The notes below the pieces were generated by a model. That model saw only the letters and a list, made by a program, of their open reading frames with translations, was not told where the DNA came from and did no database searches. Shown one piece after another: positions 18,233 through 27,484 of a stretch of DNA of 64,000 bases. Every line of letters starts with the position of its first letter. Positions within the stretch are counted from its first letter, which is position 1. Origin of the DNA: Chitinophagaceae bacterium (lineage in GTDB: Bacteria > Bacteroidota > Bacteroidia > Chitinophagales > Chitinophagaceae); contig JADKJC010000013.1 of NCBI GenBank assembly GCA_016722465.1, forward strand, positions 496,001 to 560,000, given 5' to 3'. The translations under genes and the position numbers were made by a program.

Positions 18233-19364
18233 AATCCCCTTTCAATATTTTATTGTTGTGCAGCCTGTCTTTCAATTGTAAAAAATACCTTTCAAAATAC
18301 CTGAATGACAATGCTGCCACGCCAATCGTTGCAGCTACCATCAGGATATAATAAAGCGGCACCATCAGTATTTTAGGCAAATGTAGAAAACTCAGTTTAG
18401 GAACCATTAACCGAAGGCAGTAATCAACCAGCATGTGATACATATAAATGCCGTAAGAAATTGTTCCAAGGTAAGTAAGCACCGGCTGTTCCATGTTCAG
18501 CAGTTTTTCTGTAACTACCGATACGTTTAAAATGAGCAGGCCATACAGGAATGAAAACAGCACTTTGAACCATAGCCCGGTTTCTGCAACATTATGAAAA
18601 AGAAAATGCCATAGAATAACTGCCAGTACCAATAATTGAAATTTTTTATTGGCCAATATTGAATTGTTATACAAGCCTGCATGATGATACAATATGTACC
18701 CGAACAGGCTGCCGATGGCCATGGAGTAAAATTTCTGTGTCAGAAAAAAAACTTCCCAGTTGGTAGCGATGGGGAAAATCCTGTAATAGACCACGGCATA
18801 AAATGTTAACGATGCCGCAATAAAAAGCAGGATCATTGGAAGCAAATATTTTTTAAACAGTTTTACCATCGGTGCCCAAAACAAATAAAACTGTTCTTCC
18901 ACACCAATTGACCAGAGTGGATTGAGTAACCCAACAGTGTAATTTTTGGCGGCATAGTTGGGCATAAAAAAAATAAACAATAGCAGGCCCTGAGGAATGC
19001 TAAAAGAAAAAAATAGCTGGTGATACATTTTGGGATACACATATCCAAGCAGGAAAAATCCGATACACACCACAAAAAAATATAATGGCCAGATCCGGAA
19101 CACCCGGCGCAGGTAAAACTGTTTGATGGATACCGTACCGGTTTGATGTATTTCTGTTATCAGCAGGTAAGTGATGAGAAAGCCGGAAAGGGTAAAAAAG
19201 AAATCTACGGCATCGCCACCCCGGTTTAAAAAAGCAAGCCCACTGGCAGGCTGTATCCCTAATTTATCCAGTGAAATACCGGCATGGGAAATAACCACAA
19301 AAAAAGCTGCAAAAAAACGCAGCGAATTCAGGCCCGGCAGGTATTTCAGTTTCAGTTCAGCCAC
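18213..19364 (-). CDS. OafA/YrhL-type membrane acyltransferase (acyltransferase 3)
   Basis: 383 residues with about 10 membrane helices. It begins KYLPGLNSLRFFAAFFVVISH, where the His is the conserved catalytic residue of acyltransferase 3, and has the family block GDAVDFFFTLSGFLITYLL and SIGVEEQFYLFWAP. These enzymes O-acylate sugars during polysaccharide assembly, taking the acyl group across the inner membrane. The start is GTG immediately after the TAA of the WcaF-like gene, and its end overlaps the E1 start by 20 bases. It is therefore translationally tied to both the acetyltransferase and the E1/E2 module, which could feed it an unusual acyl donor (inference). Confidence 0.92.
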   Translation of the reverse strand: MAELKLKYLPGLNSLRFFAAFFVVISHAGISLDKLGIQPASGLAFLNRGGDAVDFFFTLSGFLITYLLITEIHQTGTVSIKQFYLRRVFRIWPLYFFVVCIGFFLLGYVYPKMYHQLFFSFSIPQGLLLFIFFMPNYAAKNYTVGLLNPLWSIGVEEQFYLFWAPMVKLFKKYLLPMILLFIAASLTFYAVVYYRIFPIATNWEVFFLTQKFYSMAIGSLFGYILYHHAGLYNNSILANKKFQLLVLAVILWHFLFHNVAETGLWFKVLFSFLYGLLILNVSVVTEKLLNMEQPVLTYLGTISYGIYMYHMLVDYCLRLMVPKLSFLHLPKILMVPLYYILMVAATIGVAALSFRYFERYFLQLKDRLHNNKILKGDYAGSAN

Positions 19365-19896
19365 TTAATTGATCAACCGCTTTAAAACAGGCACAGCCGG
19401 GTTTCCTTTATAAATGGTATATGGCTGCAGGTTGGTTTCTGCCACTGCATTAATACCCAGTATTGAATGGCTCATACAGGTTACGCCGCCATATACAACT
19501 GCTCTTGCCCCTATCCATGCACCATCTTCCAGTATGATGGGCAATGAAACAAAATCAAATGTTTCTTTGGTATGATCATGGCTGCCGGTAAGTAACAATG
19601 CACCCTGGGAAATAGTGACATTGGCCCCCAATATTACATCCGACAGATTGTCGATCCATACTTCTTCACCAATCCAGCAATTGTCGCCTGCCTGCAACTT
19701 CCATGGGTATTTAATATTAACCGCAGGCTTGATTACACCACCGCTGCCCATCCTTGCTCCAAAAAGTTTCAGTAAAAAAACCTTTAACCCGGAACTGATG
19801 TTCAGTGGGTTTTTAAAAATAAAATATTCGTAAAGTACCAGCATACCTGTTTTAGTTTACCTGCCCCTACCTTAATGGTAGTTTTATAGGCCGCAT
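19365..19896 (-). pseudogene. WcaF-like hexapeptide acetyltransferase, apparent frameshift near the N-terminus
   Basis: The main frame (159 residues from 19844) is a left-handed beta-helix acetyltransferase: KYPWKLQAGDNCWIGEEVWI, then DNLSDVILGANVTISQGALL and GSHDHTKETFDF, close to the colanic-acid WcaF family. The usual N-terminus (LKQVCWYFTNILFLKNPLN) is split: KLKQVCWYFTNILF lies in another frame and joins if one base is added to the five-base run at 19810-19814. The extreme N-terminus is uncertain: ATG 19896 fits only with a second missing base, and no other good start was found. The enzyme would transfer acetyl from acetyl-CoA to a sugar of the repeat unit in the cytoplasm. It is followed directly by the acyltransferase gene (TAAGTG). 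Confidence 0.75.
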
Positions 19897-19907
19897 TATT
19901 TACTTTT

Positions 19908-21056
19908 TTAAAATAAAATATGATAAGGCTGTTTACTTTTATTATTACTGATAAATTTTGTTGCAAATGCCCTTGCGCCATCGGCATAGGCATCAAATTG
20001 CTGCTGGCTGCAATCTGCCATTGATGACAACACGCTTTCAAACCCGCCTGGATCATTTAAAGATACATCCCAACCGGCATTTTCTTTTTGCAGGTTAAGC
20101 CAGGGTGTCTGGTCACTAATCAATACCGGCCTGCCTGCCAGCAATGCTTCAAAAATAGCATGCCCGAAATTTTCACCAGTTGTTGGCGAGATAAATAAAT
20201 GATGCTGTTGTATTAAACCCGCCAATTCGTTATTTGCTTTTGGCCCTGCGTATTCCACGTAGATGTTTTTTGGCAATTCGGCAACCAGGCGCCTGCAGTC
20301 ATTCCAGTATGTTTCATTTTCTACCGGCCCAATGATGGTAAGGTAAATTTTTTGACGAATGGCATTGAGCACCTGCAGCAGGTATGCCAAATTTTTGATG
20401 GGCACAATCCTGGCAATAAAAATACAGCGTAGCTCACCGGGCTTTTTTTCAAGGCTTTTAAAAGGAGCCTGTTGCGCTTTGGGTAAATTATCTGCCACAA
20501 CAATGGAACTGCCGGGGAAGTGTTTTTCAATGGCCTCTTTTTCCCTTTGATTCGTAGCATGAAAAGTCACCATTTTATGAATACCCAGTAATTTATACAG
20601 CAGCAAGAGTGGTTTTTTCTTATAACTTTTTAATGAAAGTGCACTCTGGTACAAAGCCCCTCTCGGGCAAACCACTACCCTGCCATTTAATTGATGCCGG
20701 TACAGCAGCCACAATGGGTATACAACAAACAGCGGCGAAAATAAATGGTTGAGATAGACAATATCGGCATTTACAAAAGCAATCTGCGCTGCTATTTGTT
20801 TTGAAGAGATCGTTTGCTTTTTTAAATAACAAACATGTACATTAAGTGCCCCGTTGTACAGCCATTGCCCCGGAATTATGCCAGGGTAAGGTGCTGTTTC
20901 CCCATGATCTGTATCTGTTGTGAGTACATAAATATCATAGTCAGTATTGAATGCGGAACAGATATTTACACAGGATTGAATGGGGCCGCCGGCTTTATAT
21001 CCGGGCACAAACCAATCCACGAGTATCAGCAGTTTTTTCCTTGTAAGAGGCATCAA
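19908..21056 (-). CDS. Glycosyltransferase family 4
   Basis: 382 residues, GT-B fold. The N-terminus KLLILVDWFVPGYKAGGPIQ is the glycine-rich loop seen in GT4 enzymes found beside exosortase genes. The C-terminal Rossmann domain begins at RCIFIARIVPIKNLAYLLQ, with the E-x7-E region GENFGHAIFEALLAGRPVLI. It probably adds one sugar to the lipid-linked repeat unit. Its ATG overlaps the exosortase stop (four bases, ATGA type), suggesting coupled translation. Sugar specificity unknown. Confidence 0.92.
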   Translation of the reverse strand: MMPLTRKKLLILVDWFVPGYKAGGPIQSCVNICSAFNTDYDIYVLTTDTDHGETAPYPGIIPGQWLYNGALNVHVCYLKKQTISSKQIAAQIAFVNADIVYLNHLFSPLFVVYPLWLLYRHQLNGRVVVCPRGALYQSALSLKSYKKKPLLLLYKLLGIHKMVTFHATNQREKEAIEKHFPGSSIVVADNLPKAQQAPFKSLEKKPGELRCIFIARIVPIKNLAYLLQVLNAIRQKIYLTIIGPVENETYWNDCRRLVAELPKNIYVEYAGPKANNELAGLIQQHHLFISPTTGENFGHAIFEALLAGRPVLISDQTPWLNLQKENAGWDVSLNDPGGFESVLSSMADCSQQQFDAYADGARAFATKFISNNKSKQPYHILF

Positions 21057-21619
21057 TTTATTTTACTCCCTTCATCAGCAAGTGCTTCTTTTTTTTCAGC
21101 CCTGTCAAACATATAGATCATGGTAAAAATTACAGTGTAAGCTGCAATATTGAAGAGTGTATGGTTATCCAGGCCTAACGGGGTTTTCCATTTTTCGTTC
21201 ACCGCAAATACCATTAGCGAAATTCTCAGTACATTAACGATCCATATCAACAGTAAACCGCCAGCCATCCATTTTAGTTTTTTAATGAGGCTGCCTTTGT
21301 TAGCAAAAATAAAAGCCACCCAAAAAAACATAACCCCATAGCCGATACAATCGTATCCTATATGCACACCCAGGCCATTCTCCAGTTTAATGGTATAGAT
21401 ATCCTTCAGGTAAACCTTGTAATCAATCAGGTGCAGTAATGCCATAGACGAATGCAATAACATTGATCTCAGCAAAGAAACATAATCCAGGTAGCTGGCT
21501 GCAAAGGGGGAATAAAAACCTCCTTCACTGGTGATGCCGATCATGGCAATGGTGCCATAATACAATACGCAGAAGGTAAGTAAAAATTTGAGCAGGTAAA
21601 TGATAAAATCCTTCTTCAC
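21053..21619 (-). CDS. Exosortase-family cysteine membrane enzyme (XrtY-like)
   Basis: 188 residues with about five membrane helices. The catalytic triad of exosortases/archaeosortases is visible: Cys91 (GYDCIGYG), Arg132 (NVLRIS) and His153 (DNHTLFN). The family cleaves C-terminal sorting signals of exported proteins and may transfer them to a carrier. It is embedded between a Wzy-like polymerase gene and a GT4 gene, with four-base overlaps on both sides, as reported for the exosortase called XrtY in Bacteroidota polysaccharide loci (name from memory, not checked). A candidate substrate, a PID-CTERM-like mini-protein, is encoded at 48409-48638 at the head of the same locus. Confidence 0.88.
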   Translation of the reverse strand: MKKDFIIYLLKFLLTFCVLYYGTIAMIGITSEGGFYSPFAASYLDYVSLLRSMLLHSSMALLHLIDYKVYLKDIYTIKLENGLGVHIGYDCIGYGVMFFWVAFIFANKGSLIKKLKWMAGGLLLIWIVNVLRISLMVFAVNEKWKTPLGLDNHTLFNIAAYTVIFTMIYMFDRAEKKEALADEGSKIN

Positions 21620-23052
21620 GGTTGTTGTGCCTTCAGTTGATGAGGCTTCTCTTTTTTATCAGCTGCTTTTATGTAACGCAATAAAGATTTAGAGAAAAAG
21701 AAACTTAAGGAATAGAAGGTAAGAAGGCTGGCAAAAAAGCGCCCAACAAAATAAGTACCATCCATTTCAAACGCATAGAATTCAAAAAAGAATGCGCCTG
21801 CAATGGCATAATTAAAAACGGGGTTATCAGAAGGTTTTGTAAGAAAGTACTTATAGATACGGGAATAAATAAAACCTACTAAAAAAATCATTGGCATCAT
21901 GAGGTAAGAACCAAAATCAACATAAAATTCAGCAAAATAACCAAGGCTGAAAGAGGTACCCTGTTTTGCAGTGGCATATCTAATTCCTGTGTATTTGGTT
22001 GCTTTTACAGAATTATCGATGGTGGGTTTATCAGGATTTAAAAATCTTGGAGTGGTGGCATACTCAATGTTGTTGAGCCAGTTAGCTCCCTGCTGAAAAG
22101 GAACCACATCCGGAACTCTTTCCAATGCTTTGGCAAAGTGAAAAGTGTACTGCAACCTGTCAAGCAGGTCTGCAGCTGCGGCTTCAGTTCCCTCTTTATT
22201 TACATCAGAAGATAGTGAGATCAGTTTATCGATCGCTTCATCTTTTGATACTGTAACATTTTGAGACCGGTTACCCCTGTTTAAAAATGACCGGTAGTCT
22301 GTTTTAACACTGGTCCATATCAGGCCCATGTATGCCAATCCTACACCAAGCAAACAAGCCAGTACCAGTTGCCTGAAATTGATGGTGGCAACAAAGCTAA
22401 CGAGTAACACGCCCAGGTAATAAATTACTGTTTTAAAATCTGAGAAGAAACTGTAAAAGCCACTGGCAAACTCAAAAGCGATCAACAGATAAAAAATTGA
22501 TAACCTTTCTTTTTTTATGATGGCCTGGTATCCAAACAGCAAAAAGAAAAACCATTTGATTTTTACTACGCTTAGTATTACCTGTGTAAGCCCTGAAAAT
22601 ACGAATGCCAATCCACTCAGTGTTGATGTTACAGCCAGTGCAATCAGGTAACAGTTGAGTGATTTTTGGGTTGAGAACTTCATGGCATACATCCTGAATG
22701 TATGCAGGCTGATATTCCTGAGTTTATTTTGCTGGTAAATGACAGGCGCAAAAAGGAAAAACAATCCTATCAGGCTTAATACAGTGGCCCTGTCGGTATA
22801 AAAAGAACGGTAATTGATATCCTTGCCCATGTAATTGGCCAGCCATACACCCGATATGATCTGGAGTACATGGTTGAATGCAATTATTGTAAATACTGCA
22901 GGCTTGTACGGTTGACTTAACCAGTTAAACAACAATAGCCCGGTGGCTATACTGATAAAAAGATAAAAACCATTGGGTAAAAAGTTTTGCGCCAGCACCA
23001 GTGCAAGTATAAAAAGTGAGGACAGCTCATCGAGTTTTATCTTACTTCTCAT
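21616..23052 (-). CDS. Wzy-like polysaccharide polymerase (exosortase-associated)
   Basis: 478 residues with about 11-12 membrane helices and a large polar loop at roughly residues 250-330 (TDYRSFLNRGNRSQN ... FHFAKALERVPDVVPFQQGA), the layout of Wzy O-antigen polymerases. It would join repeat units on the periplasmic face. Direct coupling to the exosortase gene by a four-base overlap supports the idea that polymer and sorted protein are processed together. The assignment rests on topology and context, not on a specific motif. Confidence 0.82.
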   Translation of the reverse strand: MRSKIKLDELSSLFILALVLAQNFLPNGFYLFISIATGLLLFNWLSQPYKPAVFTIIAFNHVLQIISGVWLANYMGKDINYRSFYTDRATVLSLIGLFFLFAPVIYQQNKLRNISLHTFRMYAMKFSTQKSLNCYLIALAVTSTLSGLAFVFSGLTQVILSVVKIKWFFFLLFGYQAIIKKERLSIFYLLIAFEFASGFYSFFSDFKTVIYYLGVLLVSFVATINFRQLVLACLLGVGLAYMGLIWTSVKTDYRSFLNRGNRSQNVTVSKDEAIDKLISLSSDVNKEGTEAAAADLLDRLQYTFHFAKALERVPDVVPFQQGANWLNNIEYATTPRFLNPDKPTIDNSVKATKYTGIRYATAKQGTSFSLGYFAEFYVDFGSYLMMPMIFLVGFIYSRIYKYFLTKPSDNPVFNYAIAGAFFFEFYAFEMDGTYFVGRFFASLLTFYSLSFFFSKSLLRYIKAADKKEKPHQLKAQQP

Positions 23053-24194
23053 GCAGGCATCCCATTGTTTTTACGCTTCAGATCTTCATAGAGGTTAATA
23101 TAGCGCTGCGTCATATTCAGGTAGGTATACTCAACAGCAGCTTTTTCTTTTGCTGATTTACCGAAAACATCTATTTGTTCCCTGTTACTGATCATATAGG
23201 CCATACAATCCGCCAGTTGCGATGGGTCTGTTGCGTTAAATACCATTCCATTTATTTTGTCCTGCACCAGTTCAGGGTTTCCACCCCTGTTAGAAACGAT
23301 CACTGCCTTGCCCCTTGACATGGATTCAATAATGGTTAAGGAACAGGGCTCGCCTGATAAACTCGGCACTATCACGATATCACAATCTGCATACACATCT
23401 TCCTGGTTATTTACAAATCCTTTCCATTCAAAATGCATCTCTGCAGCGTTGGCCTGTATCACCTTTTTAAGCGCTGCTCCAAAATCAGTGGCATCATTAC
23501 CATATACCAGTACTTTAAAATTACTGATGCCACGCTGCTTTAATTTTTCAACTGCTTCTACCAGTATCAGGTGCCCCTTCCAGGGCGCTACCTGGCCAAT
23601 GATGGCAAAATTGAGTACAGCTTTGGGTGATAATGAAGTGGTATGATTGCCGGAGGCTACAGGAGGTATGCCGTTGTAAACGAGTTCAATCTTTTCACCT
23701 GGTATTTCCAGGTCTTTCAGCACTTTTACAATGTGATTGGATACGGCGGTAAATATGCTTATTTTTTTATTGAGCAGCCTGAAGATGAATTTGTTTTTAA
23801 GGTTGGCATGATGCGTTTCCTGCAGGTTATACACCGACTTGGGGCCAATCAGGTTACGCAACATAATTGACATGGAAAAATTACAGAACTGGCAAATATC
23901 CGGATCAAAGTCCCTGATAATTTTGCGGCATGCGAAATAAGCCTTTGGATAATGAACCAGCGTATCTATCGTCCACCATAATTTCCGGATATAGATCCAG
24001 CCTATTTTAATCTCGTAATTAACAACCCCGATTTCATCCAGTTTCTTTTTAAAGTTGCCATCATTCCAGCCGCTGAACACACACCTCACCTCATAACCTT
24101 TTTCTTTAAGGCCCTGCATAAGATGCAGCGTTACTACTTCCATCCCTGAAATGTAAGCACCTCCGCAAAAAAACAATATCTTCTTCCCCGGCAT
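23049..24194 (-). CDS. Glycosyltransferase family 4
   Basis: 381 residues, GT-B fold: KKILFFCGGAYISGMEVVTL at the N-terminus, and AIIGQVAPWKGHLILVEAVE, PSLSGEPCSLTIIESMSRGK (E-x7-E) in the C-terminal domain. Retaining transferase that would act in the cytoplasm on the growing lipid-linked unit. Overlaps the polymerase gene by four bases. Intact. Confidence 0.93.
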   Translation of the reverse strand: MPGKKILFFCGGAYISGMEVVTLHLMQGLKEKGYEVRCVFSGWNDGNFKKKLDEIGVVNYEIKIGWIYIRKLWWTIDTLVHYPKAYFACRKIIRDFDPDICQFCNFSMSIMLRNLIGPKSVYNLQETHHANLKNKFIFRLLNKKISIFTAVSNHIVKVLKDLEIPGEKIELVYNGIPPVASGNHTTSLSPKAVLNFAIIGQVAPWKGHLILVEAVEKLKQRGISNFKVLVYGNDATDFGAALKKVIQANAAEMHFEWKGFVNNQEDVYADCDIVIVPSLSGEPCSLTIIESMSRGKAVIVSNRGGNPELVQDKINGMVFNATDPSQLADCMAYMISNREQIDVFGKSAKEKAAVEYTYLNMTQRYINLYEDLKRKNNGMPA

Positions 24195-24207
24195 AGTTTT
24201 GTTTTAC

Positions 24208-25179
24208 TTAATCCCTCTTGATTTCATTTACTTTATTGATGAACGCCCTGATGATGTGGTTGAAAGAAAAATCCTGTATCAATGCCACAGCAGCTTTTTT
24301 CATTTCGGCCAGTTTGTTAGAATCGGTGGCAAGCTCTTTTATAAAAGCTGCACAGGTTCTGGTGTCCGGCAAAGGAAATATTATTCCATTGTTTTTATTG
24401 ATAAGGTCGGGTGCAGTTGGCCCGTTGCCCACGATGATCAGTTTAACCGGCCAGCCTTTCAGCTCATCTGCAAGTTGCAATAAATAAAGAGGATTTTTAA
24501 CGGGTTCCAGTTTACCGGCATATAACAGTGTGATCTCATCCTGCTTTATTCCTAATGATGTTTTCCATGCGGCGGCTTTCTGGTTGTATTCCTCAGCAGG
24601 TTGCATAAACCTGTTAACGTCAACTGCATGCGGGGCAAATATCAGCTGATTATCCCGGAGCCCATGTTTTAAAAAATACAGCCTGTTGTTTTGCCCTGCA
24701 TACAGGGCATAATCAATATGCCTGTAAACCCAGCGCAACAGTAAGCGCCTTATAATGGTTTTTAATCCCGGTTTTTCATTCAGCAGCGTGGAATCGCCCC
24801 TGAAAAAAATGGGTATTTTATTTTTAAAATACCGGAGGCATTTAAGATGGCTTTTGAAGTTCCATCCAAAGATCAATAATATGGTGGGCTGGTAATCCAG
24901 TATCCGGCTGATGATAGCCGGGTTATCAATTCCACGATGATGATTTGAACCGGGACTGGCAGCAACATTCTCCAGGAATTCATACTCATATCCTTCCAGC
25001 AGTGGTATATCCCAGGTTACTTTTTTGCCAAAGCCGGGATCGAATTTGTTTTCCAGAACTGACTTGCCCCAGGTATAAAAAACTTTTACAGCTACACCTT
25101 CCTGTTGTGCCAGTAATTTAAACAGGGGCGCATTATATTGTATAGGATGGGTTGTAACAATTGCTATTCTTGTGCTCAA
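24208..25179 (-). CDS. Glycosyltransferase family 4 with an internal deletion of the catalytic core
   Basis: 323 residues. The N-terminal domain (IAIVTTHPIQYNAPLFKLLA ... FFRGDSTLLNEKPG) and the start of the C-terminal Rossmann domain (LLYAGKLEPVKNPLYLLQLA, IIVGNGP) are normal. The protein then jumps straight to APDLINKNNGIIFPLPDTRT, which in relatives comes about 95 residues later. The missing piece would hold the E-x7-E catalytic motif and part of the nucleotide-sugar site, so this version should be inactive. The frame is kept, so it is either a real in-frame deletion of about 280-290 bases or an assembly collapse. It follows the damaged FkbM gene by 17 bases. Confidence 0.75.
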   Translation of the reverse strand: MSTRIAIVTTHPIQYNAPLFKLLAQQEGVAVKVFYTWGKSVLENKFDPGFGKKVTWDIPLLEGYEYEFLENVAASPGSNHHRGIDNPAIISRILDYQPTILLIFGWNFKSHLKCLRYFKNKIPIFFRGDSTLLNEKPGLKTIIRRLLLRWVYRHIDYALYAGQNNRLYFLKHGLRDNQLIFAPHAVDVNRFMQPAEEYNQKAAAWKTSLGIKQDEITLLYAGKLEPVKNPLYLLQLADELKGWPVKLIIVGNGPTAPDLINKNNGIIFPLPDTRTCAAFIKELATDSNKLAEMKKAAVALIQDFSFNHIIRAFINKVNEIKRD

Positions 25180-25196
25180 GTGCCTTTCAATTTAGG

Positions 25197-26090
25197 TCAG
25201 ATGCTTACATTCATAACCCTGAGGGTAGCTGCTGCTTTTACCCTTGCCAGGGCCGCCACTTTATCTCTTATGTATAGCAGGTTATTGTGCTTTGATATGC
25301 CATTGGATTCCACCAGTTCCTTGCAAAGGGTTCGTACACGTAGGGTGCAAACCCATGCAGCTCCAGTTTTTTTTGAATGGCTGTTTCATCATAGCCAAAG
25401 GTTGCGCCAGATCCTATCAATTCAATGATGATCACCTGCAAGTTGAGGATCATTCAATAAGCCTTCAGCTCCATTGATTACTTCTGTTTCAAAACCCTCC
25501 ACATCAATCTTCATACAGATGGGTACAAAATGAGTTGCTGCAACATGGTCAAGTGTTGTTACCGGCACTTCCACAACGGAATCACCCGGATTGTGTGCAA
25601 GTACTACATGGTTAACCGTATCATGATCGGCAGTAAAAAATAATTTGCCTTCAGTTGCACCGGCTCAATAGTTTAATGCAGTTACTTTTTGCTGCAGCCC
25701 GTTTAAAAAAATATTGCTGCTGAGTGTTTGAAAAGTAGATGGAATGGGCTCAAACGTTACAGAACGGCAGCCTGCCACCCCGGAAGCAAGAATGGTATAA
25801 CTCCCGATATTGGCACCCACATCAAAAAAATGATCATCGGGCCGCAGGTAATGAATTAAGAAAGCCATGTCTTCACATTCATGCAGGCCTACATAAATAT
25901 TTCCTGTTGCTCCCTTCATGCCTTTTGCCACCAGCAGTTTGGTGTTTCCAACAAACGGGTGGATCGCAGGATAGTTGAATATGGCCTGGCTCAGTTGCCA
26001 GCTCAGGAATTTTTTTATACAACCCCACTTATTTCTTTTACCGATCGGGTGGTTGACAATAAATTTTATAATAGATAAAAAACGCTTCAT
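25197..26090 (-). pseudogene. FkbM-family methyltransferase with a stop codon and two frameshifts
   Basis: The first 141 residues are intact: DDHFFDVGANIGSYTILASG is the SAM-binding loop and TFEPIPSTFQTLSSNI follows. The frame then meets TGA (25665-25667) after TALNY and continues without gap as AGATEGKLFFTADHDTVNHV ... CMKIDVEGFETEVINGAEGL. A shift near 25436-25450 leads into LQVIIIELIGSGATFGYDET. A last shift at the three-base run 25325-25327 restores ELVESNGISKHNNLLYIRDK, ending at 25197. The repaired protein would be about 297 residues, normal for this family of O-methyltransferases acting on glycans or small molecules. The nonsense codon is a substitution, unlike the deletions elsewhere, so real decay is possible. 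Confidence 0.8.
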
Positions 26091-26116
26091 TGAATCAGGT
26101 ATAATATTTCAGCAGG

Positions 26117-26860
26117 TTATTTTTGTGCGATATAGGTAAACCTTCTTCCAAAAGGCTTCAGCAATGTTTTCATAAAACCATTTTTTACTTCATCGATGGT
26201 AAAAGTGGAAGGCGCCGTGCCGGGCACCAGCAGCATTACATATTGTTTGCTGAAGGTTTTAACGGCAGCAAAACCTGCTTTTAAGAATTTTTTACGCACT
26301 TTCCAGAATACAAAAAAATGTTCAACCGGTTGTGCGCCCGAACCAGAGTCAAATGTTTTTCCAATGAGTTTTAAAAATGCGATGTAATAAGCGTAGGCAT
26401 TGGAATAATTTTCTGTTGTAAGAATTACGATGCCATCTTTTTTAACAACCCTGTACAGTTCATCAATCATTTTTTGCGGATCGGGAACATGTTCAAGGCA
26501 TTCGCAGGAAACCACGCAATCAAAAGAGGCTGTTTCAAAAGGAAGTGCCTGTGCATCTGCTACCATGAACTTACTGGTGAGAGCTTTGAATTTTTCTTTT
26601 TTTAGATTGGCGGTCTTAATACTCTCTGTTGAAAAATCAACACCGGTAACATCGCTGTTATGGTTAACGGCAAGATGATTGGAGAGATCGCCATTGCCAC
26701 AACCAACATCAAGTATTTTTTTGCCGGCTATTCCAAGGCTGAGCAAATGTTCCAATACTGTTTTATGCCAGATCATGAGCTTCAACTCATCCTGTGCTAC
26801 AATGTTTACATTGTAGTTGCGATGCCACTCTTCGTATTTTTCTAAAATTTCGTCGGCCAT
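26117..26860 (-). CDS. Class I SAM-dependent methyltransferase (Methyltransf_11 type)
   Basis: 247 residues. SAM site ILDVGCGNGDLSNHLAVNHN at about 43-60, followed by TGVDFSTESI and the post-II motif FDCVVSCECLEHVPDP. Typical small-molecule or sugar methyltransferase; in this locus it probably methylates a sugar of the glycan or its reducing-end cap. Intact. Ten bases separate it from the next methyltransferase gene upstream in the operon. Confidence 0.88.
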   Translation of the reverse strand: MADEILEKYEEWHRNYNVNIVAQDELKLMIWHKTVLEHLLSLGIAGKKILDVGCGNGDLSNHLAVNHNSDVTGVDFSTESIKTANLKKEKFKALTSKFMVADAQALPFETASFDCVVSCECLEHVPDPQKMIDELYRVVKKDGIVILTTENYSNAYAYYIAFLKLIGKTFDSGSGAQPVEHFFVFWKVRKKFLKAGFAAVKTFSKQYVMLLVPGTAPSTFTIDEVKNGFMKTLLKPFGRRFTYIAQK

Positions 26861-26869
26861 TGTTGATAA

Positions 26870-27463
26870 TTATTCAGCCACCCGCTGTAGTACATTTAAT
26901 GAGTCAACTGTTTCCACCAGCCTAAAACGGGGGTCGATGCTGACCACCTCTTTAAAGAATGGGATGGAACCAAGGTTAGCCCGCCATGGATCAAAGTCCG
27001 GTACAGTAGTGTCGTGCAGCAGCATATATCCTCCTGCTACTATCTTGGGGCTGTACAATTCCCAGTCTTTCTGCAAACCTTCATAACTATGATCTCCGTC
27101 AATAAAAATAAAATCGATGGTATTATTGATTTTATCAGCCACGGCATAGCTGTATGCCTCCGTAACGGTTACTTTTTTTAGCACCTTATTCCTGTAAAGA
27201 TTCAGGTAAGTGATCCACTTGTAATAGCAAAATCCCAACTTACTTTTAAAGAAGGGATCAATTGCGTAAAAAACAGCATCCTTCTCAAGAGCACCTGCAA
27301 TGGCTACTGTATTCACTGCTTCATAAACCCCGATCTCCACTGCATATTTTTTTTGCGCTGCATATTTTTTTATCAGCGCCATTTCTGAAGGCGTGGTTTG
27401 TGTATAGGCTTTTTCATTGCCGATAAAAAATTTCACAAAATGAAAAAATGCGCTTCCTCTCAT
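26870..27463 (-). CDS. Class I SAM-dependent methyltransferase (Methyltransf_24 type)
   Basis: 197 residues. The motif KYAVEIGVYEAVNTVAIAGA replaces the usual glycine-rich loop, and FIFIDGDHSYEGLQKDWELY with GGYMLLHDT is the signature of the cephalosporin-hydroxylase/rhamnosyl O-methyltransferase type (Methyltransf_24). It probably O-methylates a sugar. Situated between an acyltransferase and another methyltransferase in one operon. Confidence 0.85.
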   Translation of the reverse strand: MRGSAFFHFVKFFIGNEKAYTQTTPSEMALIKKYAAQKKYAVEIGVYEAVNTVAIAGALEKDAVFYAIDPFFKSKLGFCYYKWITYLNLYRNKVLKKVTVTEAYSYAVADKINNTIDFIFIDGDHSYEGLQKDWELYSPKIVAGGYMLLHDTTVPDFDPWRANLGSIPFFKEVVSIDPRFRLVETVDSLNVLQRVAE

Positions 27464-27484
27464 GTCAGTGTTATTTCGGGTTAC

